This document shows, in pieces, positions 54,510 to 64,000 of a DNA stretch of 64,000 nucleotides (position 1 is the first letter of the stretch; every line of letters begins with the position of its first letter). The stretch is from Triglochin maritima. Lineage: Eukaryota; Streptophyta; Magnoliopsida; Alismatales; Juncaginaceae. The stretch lies in NCBI GenBank assembly GCA_963682175.1, contig OY821770.1:18444501-18508500 (forward strand), in the 5' to 3' direction. The notes beneath the pieces were generated by a model. The model was not told where the DNA came from and made no database searches. It saw only the letters and a list, made by a program, of their open reading frames with translations. Made by a program: the position numbers and the translations under genes.

Positions 54510-56070
54510 ATTTTTCCACAGCGTATGGTCTTTTCTTTCACAATGCTTTGTAACGTGTGCTTCGAGCACATGATCCAAAATACAAGGGCACTTATTGTGA
54601 TTTTGCAATAACTTATGCTTATAACTTTCAATCACAAGTAATGCATAATACACGTAATCATATCTCACGAAAAGATAAACCTCGTAGATACCCAATTAGT
54701 TGAAGAATCTTCTCATTCTTCATTTGATGATCATATGAAATTTCAACATTTGTCATCATATTATTAGAATCAATATTTATTTGATTCACTAGTGCAAGTC
54801 TTTTGACCAAGCCAATACATGTGCAATGACACATCGTTCAAAAGTCAGGTAATTTTCTCAATAGCATATTTCATGCTTGACATGATTGTAGTAACTATAA
54901 AAATATTCTTCTTTACTTCAACTATAATCTCAATACAAGCCATTCTGGCGATTTGAAATTTAGTAAGTTTCTTGGGACCTAATAAATAAAATGCACCATT
55001 TAAAGCCAAGATAATTCCACATGTAACAATAGATATGACTCTTCTGGAGCTTTCTATTAATCGCATACGACTATGTACAATAGTGGTTTTGGCTTTTCTC
55101 ATTATCAAATCAGAGAAATACTTATCTCCTAATGTAGTGTGTGCATGACAACACTATACATGATGCATATATCAACTTTCCTGATATTAAATCAAATATG
55201 AGACCGGAGAATATCCATACTCTTCATTTTACGCGAAATAATTTTTTTGTTGTGGATAAATTGTTTATGCAACTATTACAAAATAAATGATAAGGTTCTT
55301 CCAATAACAAAATATAATCAAAATAAGAACAATGCATTAAATCATATTAATGTCAATTAATTTCAACGCAACTTGGTAAAAGTCTTTTAGATAGAAACTA
55401 TGAATATCAACATAATACCATATGAATGAATATTTTGCCATTTTAAGATGGTAAATGCAAATACTATCTTCGTTATTGAACATTAAAAGACATATTATAA
55501 TGATATGCATAAATAGTCATGAAAAACATAAAATGTTGAATATCGATATGCTAGCAACATATGCATGTGTATTATTAATCTAGAAGAATCTCATCATGAG
55601 TGAATAAAATATATGTTGCGGATTAATCTAAAAGAATCTCTCACAAGTATGGAAATATATTGGACTAATGAGAATATTAACCAACATAAAATGTATAGTT
55701 TCAATAGAAAGAACAACTAAATCAAAAGCTTAAAGATAATAATTATGAAAATATGATAATCGAATGAATCTCAAGAATATTAAACAAAATATTTGTATCA
55801 TGGTATATAATGTCCATTTGTCATATTGATATTCCAGGATATGGTCATGTATATCTACTAATTAGAGTATATATTATTTATATACAATATCAAAAAACAC
55901 ACATAACTAAAGTATATTTGTTTCGTGGAGAGTTACTTTGACAACCCATTTTGATTGTCAAATTTATATATCATAAAGACATCAATTATGTTGTCATTTA
56001 TCTCATCCACAATTATGGTCGCAAAATGATTATACTAGACTTTTATAAGACTTCTCACGCGCTCATGGAT

Positions 56071-56397
56071 TCAATTCAGGGAATGGAGCAAATCAATTGG
56101 ACGGATTCCGTGATTTTTCATCGATAACTCGATATTCAACTCAACCACACTCGGGCATGATATTTCCGAAATCATTTTAATGATTGCGAAGCAAAAACAC
56201 AACTTTCGTCTTATCTTGATTTGATGATTTTTCCTTTTTCTCAATTGTATTTCCATGAGCATCAAGTTGGATTTCAACATCCAAAACACGACAAGTAAAA
56301 TTCTTGTCCATTTTATCAAAAGTCGCATGTTTGACTTTTTTTCAACAATCAAGATGATCGAATACACACATATTTCGAAAATTACCCTTTTTGTCAA
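56071..56397 (-). pseudogene. Copia-3 gag remnant
   Basis: On the minus strand, across frames, NFTCRVLDVEIQLDAHGNTI (about 56310-56250) matches the KNYLSWVLDAEIHLDA block at the start of gag in one Copia lineage. The surrounding frame has shifts. Confidence 0.6.
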
Positions 56398-57414
56398 TAA
56401 TACAAATCAATAAAGGTCAATTAAAACTTTACAATAAAGCAAAAATGTGAATCTTAATGATTAAATAAATTATGATCAATAGACATGAATTTGCATTTTT
56501 AAGTATGCATAAAAGAAACGACTGACATTGAAAGCTCATTATGTCTAGTAAATCATATGCATCAATTGAGTAATTAAGTCAAATAGATAACAACTCCTTA
56601 GTAAAAGATACATGAGGGTATTGGTGTCACAAAAATAACAAAATAATATATTTACAATCTCTTAAGATCGATTACAAAACTAGTATCATCTCCAAAATCG
56701 GTCATTGATCCACCTTGTTCTAAAATAGAGCCATGTTATTGGTTGTGTCTATCCAAATGAAAAGTACATTTAATATGGAATTTTCTATACAAATAAAAGC
56801 ATAGCATGAGTATGGCAAGTAATGGATCTCATTTCATGGAAAGTTACGAAATCAATACATAGAAATTTACACATGCAATTCAATTATTTTAACTTTGGTA
56901 CAACAAAAATATTTCAACAATGGACTTATAAAGTGAGATATACTCTACCAAGAAATTAAAACGTCAAACCAATATGGGTCTTCTAACGATCAAGAAAGCT
57001 GAGACCATACCATCACTCCATGTGAACAAGCATTCATTTATGTAATTAACAATTTCTAATCTCAACAATAAAATGATTTAATCATATGTCAGACAAACTT
57101 ATTTAAAAACATAAGACTAGAGATAATAATCCGATCTGAATCATGGGTCTCTTTAGGGAGGATGAGTATCCAACTAGCAACATAAAAACCAATCAAACCG
57201 GGCCGACAAGTCTGTTTACATGCCATAGCTTTGTTGTGTAAAATTAATCTAAAATTAACCCACAATCAAGCAACTTAACCTTTTAAGTACTAGTACCCAA
57301 AACATACCTCGGTTTTGTAGCATAACCAAGCTAGCAAAGAAACCAGAAATCCGCTTATGTTTCCTTGGATGATTTGGAGGCGCACATGCTAACCTTCAAT
57401 ATAGTAGAGACCAT

Positions 57415-57431
57415 TCGTGTTGATAACGTGT
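57415..57431 (-). other. Probable primer binding site of Copia-3
   Basis: ACACGTTATCAACACGA on the minus strand directly inside the 5' LTR. This resembles the CGTTATCAGCACG pattern seen at this place in some plant Copia elements. Confidence 0.5.
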
Positions 57432-57713
57432 TGTAAATATATCGGAGATTCTTAGAATGGCACAAGCAAAACAAGAGAAAATGTATGTAGGGGGACACTT
57501 CTATTTCATTATCATCTCTATCAATTACATGACACAACCTCATATATATACTCGTAGAGGTGTGTGTAAGTTACAAGCATTCATAGTCTATACTAATTGG
57601 AGATATAAATATAGATGTAAATACAAAAGATGATACAATACTCAAAAAAGAAGTTACAACAAGTTTTAATGGTTGGAAAGTGAATCATCCATCACATGTA
57701 TATTTTCATAACA
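57432..57713 (-). repeat. Copia-3 5' LTR
   Basis: Direct copy of 27643-27927, reading TGTTATG...TTTACA on the minus strand. Confidence 0.8.
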
Positions 57714-58525
57714 CAGTTATATATATTTATTGTTAATTTTCAAGGTTATAAAAAAATACTTATAATATTCACAGTGGCTTAACACATCATGTTTATTTAA
57801 CTTCTTTGAGTTTGAAATGCGATTATTGAATCGAAAGAAGACTCCTAAAGTCTTTGCAGCACATTTGTTTATTTAATTTCTTTTCTAAGAAGACTATGGA
57901 TGCTGAAACGGCAAAAAAGTGAATTGCTTGGGTGTCATTAACAACCATTGAAATTGACTTTATACCATCTAAAAGTAACTATTTGACTTAATGTCATAGA
58001 AATATCAAAAAAATTGTCATAATACTATTAACTTTTTCCCAATGTCATTCCGATAACATACCATTAAATTCAGTTACTTATATTTATATTTCATGAAAAT
58101 TTTGCAGAATCATCCTGAATGTTGTAGTGTTGAAAAATATTACTCAAATAATTTATCTATACTCTTTCATCTTTCTCGTTCATCTCTCATCTTTTTTCTA
58201 TCACTAAACTTAACGACTCAGTTACTTAACTAATGAAATCCGATACTTTTTATATTTTAAATATACAAAACAATTAATTATTTTGATAAAAAATACATTT
58301 TCTAATAAATCTTAATTTTTTATATAATGTATTTTTCCCCAAAAAATATGTGTTTTTGAGTCTTCAACCCCTAATACGATAGAAACATGCACAAATATGG
58401 TCTATAATGTGTACGCATGTGTATGAATTAATTCATTAGATTAAGTGTTAGACTTTGATGAACATAATTAAAACAAAGAGTAGATTAAGGCTACAAAGCC
58501 AACATACAATTCCACAGCTAGGCAA
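57714..58525. other. Unassigned AT-rich sequence with direct repeat copy B
   Basis: No gene or element recognised. Copy B of the dispersed direct repeat lies at 58354-58506. Confidence 0.5.
58354..58506 (+). repeat. Diverged direct repeat, copy B (copy A at 23785-23930)
   Basis: See copy A. Both end at AAAGCCAACATA, after which the two loci differ completely. Confidence 0.6.
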
Positions 58526-59303
58526 TTGATAATTAAAATATCGACCCAATAATTGTTTAGAATAATGCCCATCCAATAATTATTACACGGTGGGGATAAG
58601 GAATCTAAGGAGTGACTTAATGATAATATGTGTGTCTGTGATGCGGATACACAGTCAATGCCTTGAACAATCCAATCCCTACTGTAATTTATTTGACTAT
58701 CGAAGTATGAGTCACAATACCATAACTGAAGTTCGACAATGACATTGGGACTTGGGAGATCAAAACCTCTATCAACCTCGTTACTTAATCTACTTTGACT
58801 ACAACAACAATTTGATAATCCTAAAGTTCGTAGAAGTATTTAACCATAATAGATTGTATTCCTAATAATGGAATATTAAGTTTTATTTACTTCATGATTA
58901 ATGCACAACAAAATCCTAATTGCACGTTATAAGATCTTGAACAAATAATTTCCACAATGATATTAAAGAGAAGACCAAGAACACATACATTGCTCCATGA
59001 TTTTATTCAACGAAGAGAAATCTCCAATTGCTAAGAATTGATTTCTCCCTCTCAACCCTCACACACTTTTGTTTGGTAGAAATTTTGATGGGGAAAACTA
59101 ACTTGTGTCTTTGGAAGAGGGATGATCAATCCTTATATAGAAGTAGAAGGACGTAACCACCCATCATGATGTAACTACCTACTAACATAAATCTCTCTTA
59201 AATTAATAAATTAATTTTAGCCTCATAATATTATCAATTTAATTTTAATACACGGTCTACAAGTATTTTAGCCTCATAATATTATCAATTTAAATATCTA
59301 ACA
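58526..59303 (-). repeat. Copia-4 3' LTR (left edge uncertain)
   Basis: On the minus strand it starts TGTTAGATATTTAAATTG. Near this start a ~27-base segment TTTTAGCCTCATAATATTATCAATTTA occurs twice, 54 bases apart (about 59216 and 59270 on the plus strand). Confidence 0.6.
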
Positions 59304-59690
59304 TTCTCCCACTTAGCCCATGCAACATAATTCAACTTCAAGTATTCAATAATAAAACATAATGCGCAAAATTTAAGCTAAAATCTTCCTTATATCAATT
59401 AAAACATTAGTCACTACTAAGTATGAAAAATTATAAGGATCATGGCGGTTGTACGTCATTGATTCTGACACATTCCCTTCCATGTATCACAATATAGATT
59501 TCATTTTTTGTATGATCATTAACGATAGATATCATAATGGTCTAACGATAATGTCTTTATAAAAGACGGTACTATGATAATGAAACAGGAAAATATAATT
59601 TCAGAAACAATCCATAAGTGAATTCAAGATGTCAACAACATAACATACATACTACATTAATATGCATCATCAATAATTGTTTTCAATAAT
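59304..59690 (-). other. Copia-4 polypurine tract and 3' untranslated region
   Basis: CTAAGTGGGAGAATG (minus) at 59304-59317, then about 370 bases of AT-rich non-coding sequence before the polyprotein end. Confidence 0.65.
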
Positions 59691-60465
59691 GCCCATCCGT
59701 TCGACATGTTCCCTAAATGTCTTTGGTGGCAAACCTTTGGTCAACGGATCCGCAACCATTAAATTGGTGACAATATATGCTTTCTGAGACAACCCTAACA
59801 ATCCTTCTGATCTATCACGAAATATTTATATTCCTATTTCATAGGATGCCTCACCCGTATCTTTCATTTCAAAGTTGTTAGAGAGAAATTTCTTGGTTTC
59901 ATGTAGTAAACCAAGATCATTAGTAGTTAGCAAGAGATCATCAATATACAAAATCAGAAATATAAATTTACTCCCACTGGCCTTCAGATATATACATCAG
60001 TCAACGATGTTTTCATTAAATGCAAAGGAAGTAATGGTATCATTAAACTTGAGATACCATTGACGAGAAGCTTGCTTAAGTCCGTATATTGATTTCTTAA
60101 GTTTACACCATCTATTCATTTCCTTTAATTACAAAACCCTCAGGTTGATCATAAATACTTCATCTAAATTTTCATTGAGAAATGCAGTTTTCACATCCAT
60201 TTGATGTAACTCTAAATCATAATGAGCTACTAATGCCATAATAATTCTAAGAGAGTCCTTTTTAGGTACAAGAGAAAAAATCTCTTTGTAATCAATGCCG
60301 CTTTTCTAAGTGAAACCTTTGGCAACAAGTCTAGCATTGTGTCTTTTGATATTGCCATTAGAATCAAGTTTAGTCTTAAAGATCCACTTACACCCAATTC
60401 TTTTAGAACCTTCAGGAAATTCAACAAGATCCATTTATTTCAATTCTTCTTTCATGGCATCTAAT
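59690..60465 (-). pseudogene. Copia-4 reverse transcriptase fused by deletion to the RNase H end
   Basis: Minus-strand patches give PEGFVIKGNE, GLKQASRQWYLKF, ILYIDDLLLTTND (the YVDD motif as YIDD), then MKDTGEASYEIGI and LGLSQKAYI. This is followed directly by NLMVADPLTKGLPPKTFREHVERMG, the C-terminal end of RNase H. The 150-200 residues normally between are missing. The first part has several stops and shifts. Confidence 0.8.
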
Positions 60466-61133
60466 CACTTAATAGAATTAGTACTTTCCATAGCTTGTGA
60501 AAATGAAACTGGATCTTCCTTAATTTCAATGTCAAGTTCTGACTCTTGAAGATAAACCACATAATCATCAGAAATAGCAGGTTTTCTTGACCTTTCAGAC
60601 CTTCTTAATGTCACTTCATGTGGTTCATTTACTAAAGTTTCATTGTCGACGACTTCATTGTGGGGTGTTTGGTTATTCATTTGTTGTTCTTGTACGTTGT
60701 CAAATTGCTCAACAATTATAGGAATAGCAACACTAGAAGAAGTAATGGGTAAAGAAACTTGCACCATTACTTCTTGAATTTCCACTTTACATGGTTCTTT
60801 ACTCCCACTAATCTCGTCACTTTCAATGAACTTAGCATTTCCAGTTTCAACAATTCTTGTACTATGGCTAGGACAATAAAATCTGAAGCCTTTAGATTTT
60901 TCTGGATAACCAATGAAGAAACCACAGATTGTTCTTGAATCTAGTTTCTTTTCATATGGATTATAAATTCTTACTTCCGCCTGACAACTCCTAAAATGCA
61001 GGTGCCTTAAACTAGGTTTCCTTCTTGTCCACCGTTCAAAAGGAGTCTTTGGAGCTGCCTTACTAGGAATCATGTTTAACAAATACATGGTGGTTTTTAA
61101 GGCATGCATCACAATGATAAAGGCAATGGGCAA
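60465..61133 (-). pseudogene. Copia-4 integrase C-terminal part and linker to RT
   Basis: Open frame with TTMYLLNMIPSKAAPKTPFE, GFFIGYPEKSKGFRFYCPSH and the acidic linker ending LRRSERSRKPAISDDYVVYLQE, then PVSFSQAMES at the start of RT. It joins the upstream frame near 61110-61133 by a frame change. Confidence 0.85.
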
Positions 61134-62149
61134 TTATTTAACATACTTCTAACCATATCCATTAAAGTACGATTATGCATTTCTGCAACACTATTCTGTT
61201 GTGATGTGTCTGGCATTGTGTATTGAGCAAAAATACCTCGTCCTTCGAGAAATTTAGCAAATGGACCAGGACATTGTCCACTTTCATCGTACTTTCCATA
61301 ATATTCACCACCTCTGTCAGATCTAATTATTTTCAAATTTTTGTCTAGTTGTATTTCAACTTCATTAACAAACACCTCTATTGTGTTCGCTGCTTGAGAT
61401 TTTTCATGCGACAAATTGACATAACCATATCGTGAAAAATCATCAATAAAGGTGATAAAATATTTTTCTCCACTAAAAGATGGAACATCAAAAGGTTCAC
61501 ATATATCAGTGTGTACAATTTCAAAGAGTTGTGTGCTTCTTGTGGCCGATTTCTCAATTGTGTGTTTTGTGAATTTTACTTTAACACAATCCACACATAC
61601 ATTAAGATCAGTAAAATCCAAACTAGGAAGGATTTCATTCTTTACTAATCTTTGCATTCTTTCTTTGGATACATGACCCAATCGTTTATGCCACAAGTAA
61701 GCTGAACTTTCATCTACTAAACCACGTTTCATACCAACATTATGATGCAAGGTCAATAAAGTTTCAGCAAACAAATTATCAAGATTTAACTTGTATAAAC
61801 CATCACAACAGACACTTGAACCAACAAGAAGATTTTGCTTAAACAAACTGAAACTTCCATTCCCAAACTTAGAACAATAACCAACTATATCAAGTTTAGA
61901 CAAAGAAACTAAATTACAAGAAAGAGATGGAACATAATGATTCTGATAAAGATCTAAATGGTGTCGAGTATCTAAAAGTAAACGGTAAGTCCCAATCCCT
62001 TCAACTGGTGCTTTGACATAGTTCCCCATAAGGACAAAGTTCTCATTTGGGTTTGTGGTTTGGATCGTAATGAATCCCTGCATCGTATTAAAAACATGAG
62101 TGGTACAACCAGAATCAATCCACCAAGTATTATAAGGAACTTCTGCCAA
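61109..62149 (-). CDS. Copia-4 protease and integrase (open 346-codon frame)
   Basis: Protease WWIDSGCTTHVF, YVPSLSCNLVSLSKLD, the integrase zinc region WHKRLGHVSKERMQRL with CVDCVKVKFTKH, and the core HTDICEPFDV, FITFIDDFSRYGYV and RSDRGGEYYGK with TMPDTSQQNSVAEMHNRTLMDMVRSML. The DDE residues appear present, though the usual Gly-Val after Gln-Asn is Ser-Val. The frame is the best preserved Copia pol in the window. The frame change at its end prevents a full polyprotein. Confidence 0.85.
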   Translation of the reverse strand: MAEVPYNTWWIDSGCTTHVFNTMQGFITIQTTNPNENFVLMGNYVKAPVEGIGTYRLLLDTRHHLDLYQNHYVPSLSCNLVSLSKLDIVGYCSKFGNGSFSLFKQNLLVGSSVCCDGLYKLNLDNLFAETLLTLHHNVGMKRGLVDESSAYLWHKRLGHVSKERMQRLVKNEILPSLDFTDLNVCVDCVKVKFTKHTIEKSATRSTQLFEIVHTDICEPFDVPSFSGEKYFITFIDDFSRYGYVNLSHEKSQAANTIEVFVNEVEIQLDKNLKIIRSDRGGEYYGKYDESGQCPGPFAKFLEGRGIFAQYTMPDTSQQNSVAEMHNRTLMDMVRSMLNNCPLPLSL

Positions 62150-63005
62150 ATATGATTCGAAACATACAAAAACATTATGTTTACCTTTACTTTCGAACCA
62201 TGCCTTACGTTTATGGCAGTCTTTCTGATAGTGTCCAGGTTTGTGGCAGAAATGATACTTATCACCCTTTTGTTCATTCTTGTGGATTTGAGCAGATGAC
62301 TCGTTGATCTTTAACAGTCCGTTATTGCCTTTTCCATGCTTCTTTCATGGTTTCCTTTTAACTCCTAAATGACCCACGAGATTGATAGAGTGGATTCCTT
62401 GTTTCTTAAGCCTTGCCTCTTCTTGAATAAGCATACTTTGAAGTTCGGTCACATTCCATTTATCCTTCATTTTATTATAATTTATTTGGAATGGACTGTA
62501 CTCCCGAACATGAATTTATGATAAAATGTACAATGAAACTATCATCCATTTTCATTCCCACGGTTCTTCATCTTGCTGCTATGTTGGACATTTCTGTCAC
62601 GTGTTGATGCATAGTATGCGAACCATCGAACTTCATGGTGGTTAACATACTCATTAATGTACCAGCACGTGACTTATCAGTAGATTTAGATTGAGAAGTA
62701 TCTTTCACATACTTCATAAATTCCTTAGCATCATTAGTTTTCGGAATAGTAGTCTTCATGTTATTTTCCACTGTCATTCGTATAAGCATTATACTTAGTC
62801 TATTAGATTTTTCCCAACTTTTATGGAAAGATTTTTCTTCATTATTGCTTGTCTCGGTAAGAGCAATGGGCTTGTCAGTCATGAGTGTTAAGTCACGATC
62901 AAGAACACCTAAATGAAACTTGACTTCTTCACTCCATTCATTATAATTAAGCCCATTAAACTTTGTAATAGACGAAGCTTGCGAATGAAGTGAAACATTA
63001 ACAGA
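62150..63005 (-). pseudogene. Copia-4 gag
   Basis: From about 63000 the minus strand reads SSITKFNGLNYNEWSEEVKFHLG, DRDLTLMTDKPIALTETSN (62882 onward) and SMLTTMKFDGSHTMHQHVTEM up to 62568. Frameshifts follow. A CCHC-like knuckle lies near 62240 (CHKPGHYQKDCHK when the right frame is used). A TTTTTGCAG just before the first block could be a splice acceptor. Confidence 0.75.
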
Positions 63006-63490
63006 TGCTGCAAAAATAAATAAAATACTTCTACATTAATGCTTTGAGACATAACTTAATCATGTAATTCAGACTTAGATAACTAAAGAAAAAATACATT
63101 AAATATATATTGAAGATCTCCTTTGGGTGATACAACAATATATATAACAATGAACCGTAATTGATGCTTAATTTAATTTTACGTAATTGGAAATCAAATA
63201 TGCTTCAATAAGACATGTTTGTTATCTTTGGATATACTAAACACAACTAAATCGACATATTAATTAACCACAATAATGTTCATGATCACAAATAGGTTGA
63301 TCCACCTTTGGGTGATCTTAAATATTTTGTAATCTATGAACTTCAATTATTCATGATAAATCATTTAGTCATTTCATTATAGCATCAAAATAATGAATAA
63401 CCGAATCTAACTTAGTTTGACATCTATGAGAAACATTCTAAATCGGCCACTTTGGCGACTACAATTGATACGTAATATATGTTTTTTTGC
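63006..63490 (-). other. Copia-4 leader
   Basis: AT-rich sequence without coding. The phrase CTTTGGGTGAT occurs on the plus strand at 63121-63132 and 63307-63317, and a related CACTTTGGCGAC near 63440. Such repeated words are seen in leaders of this Copia type. Confidence 0.5.
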
Positions 63491-63504
63491 CTTAATCTAT
63501 GTTT

Positions 63505-64000
63505 TGATGATTTAATCAACCTATTCTTAATTGTAATCAATGTAGAGTAGCACACATATTGCACAACATATATATTGCTTTGTGTTAACTTCTACAAGTG
63601 ATCAAGACTCAAGGAAGAAACGAAATCAAGTCAAGACATGTAATAAAACTATATTGAAGACATGTAATTTGCATTTCTTTTGAGTCTTAAGAATATTATG
63701 TAATTGAGCATAGTTGAGCTAAAATCAACTCACATACACACTAGGTTTCCTATAGAAGTCTCACACAATCACATCAATTGGACTTCAATAGATCACCCAA
63801 ACTTAGACCGAAAAACACTACAACTAAATCAGAACTGTCTGCCTACATTCGGTCGACCGACCCAAGCCTTTCAATCGACCGACTGATCAAGTATCCTATA
63901 GTATTTTAGACTACCCACTTTAGGTCGACCTTTTCGGTCGACCGAATCAACATAGTTTTCTGACCGTTAGGATTGTCGTATTATACCAACGGTCGTATTC
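63505..64000 (+). mobile_element. Start of another SIRE-like Copia LTR (cut by the window end)
   Basis: Starts TGATGATTTAATCAACC (possibly TGTTTTGATGATT at 63500). It matches the opening and general layout of the LTR at 38126. A GGTCGACC palindrome cluster lies at about 63848-63950 (TTCGGTCGACCGACC near 63850, AGGTCGACCT near 63922, TTCGGTCGACCGAAT near 63934). The downstream end, TATA box and primer site are outside the window. Confidence 0.6.

Larger units (their letters stand above)
54510..57431 (-). other. Copia-3 interior, mostly decayed
   Basis: The minus-strand 5' half of Copia-3, from the primer site leftward. Apart from the gag patch (56071-56397) the sequence has no recognisable coding. 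It is AT-rich with many short frames. Confidence 0.55.
27643..57713 (-). mobile_element. Copia-3: decayed minus-strand Copia retrotransposon hosting CACTA-2 and Copia-2
   Basis: Two direct LTRs of about 283 bases (27643-27927 and 57432-57713) share most of their sequence. Read on the minus strand, both start TGTTATGAAAATATACATG and end ...GAT..ACA. Next to the right LTR (minus-strand 5' LTR) lies ACACGTTATCAACACGA, the primer-site pattern of one Copia lineage. Next to the left LTR lies the purine tract CCAAAGGAGAG. Subtracting CACTA-2, Copia-2 and their TSDs leaves about 5.8 kb, a normal Copia size. Only a gag patch is still recognisable. I see no matching TSD (AGGAG left, CAGTT right). Confidence 0.75.
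58526..63490 (-). mobile_element. Copia-4: minus-strand Copia, 5' LTR not seen
   Basis: The 3' LTR ends (plus-strand right edge) at 59303, next to the purine tract CTAAGTGGGAGA on the minus strand. The polyprotein runs leftward from about 63000 to 59690. Leader sequence with CTCCTTTGGGTGAT and CCACTTTGGCGAC words extends to about 63490, where another LTR begins. The left edge of the 3' LTR (about 58526, TGATAATTAAAATATCG) is a guess, because the second LTR is not in view. Confidence 0.75.

Noticed and set aside
1..64000. Host genes, tRNA or rRNA genes, or organelle insertions
   Set aside because: Read on both strands; every recognisable protein motif belongs to a transposable element, and no cloverleaf-type or rRNA sequence was recognised. 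A tRNAscan and a genome-wide repeat search would be decisive.

Overview
This window looks like intergenic heterochromatin of a flowering plant, probably a eudicot. It is AT-rich, and nearly all of it can be assigned to transposable elements nested inside one another. The element types are plant ones: a Mutator-like element (MULE) with long terminal inverted repeats (TIRs), CACTA (En/Spm) elements, a plant mariner, Ty1/Copia elements with a TGGTATCAGAG primer site, and a Ty3/Gypsy element of Athila type with a tRNA-Asp primer site and an env-like ORF. I found no host protein gene, tRNA, rRNA or CRISPR array. Most element genes are broken. Every boundary below was read by eye from terminal motifs and target-site duplications (TSDs).

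Layout, left block. 1-1600 is most of a long terminal repeat (LTR) of a Copia element. 1679-23376 is one MULE with ~430-460 bp TIRs and a 10-bp TSD. Inside it are a CACTA element (4246-9550, TSD ATT) that splits the mudrA-like transposase gene, a full-length Copia (10452-20183, TSD TTATG) that lies within the codons of the transposase zinc knuckle, and a Gypsy-type solo LTR (21776-23186, TSD GCAGG) in the right TIR. The MULE also carries a second, convergent gene for a small GRF-type zinc-finger-like protein (21065-21516, minus). That is the position mudrB holds in maize MuDR.

Middle block. 23387-25020 is unassigned sequence with a run of 20 G. A mariner-like element with a truncated transposase (25023-27642) follows. 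It abuts the 3' LTR of a decayed minus-strand Copia (27643-57713). That Copia holds a second CACTA (28409-36308, TSD TGG, minus-strand genes) and a third Copia (38126-54509). The third Copia is split in its gag gene by an Athila-type Gypsy element (39986-51538).

Right block. 57714-58525 is unassigned and contains a diverged copy of a segment from 23785-23930. A fourth, minus-strand Copia (about 58526 to beyond 63400) has an almost continuous polyprotein with an internal RT/RNase H deletion. The window ends inside an LTR beginning near 63505, of the same general type as the LTR at 38126.

Three things stand out: the GRF-finger gene in the MULE, clusters of CGGTNNACCG palindromes upstream of the TATA box in LTRs of several Copia families with paired GC-rich hairpins at the same place in Gypsy LTRs, and the series of exact nested junctions that fixes the order of insertion.
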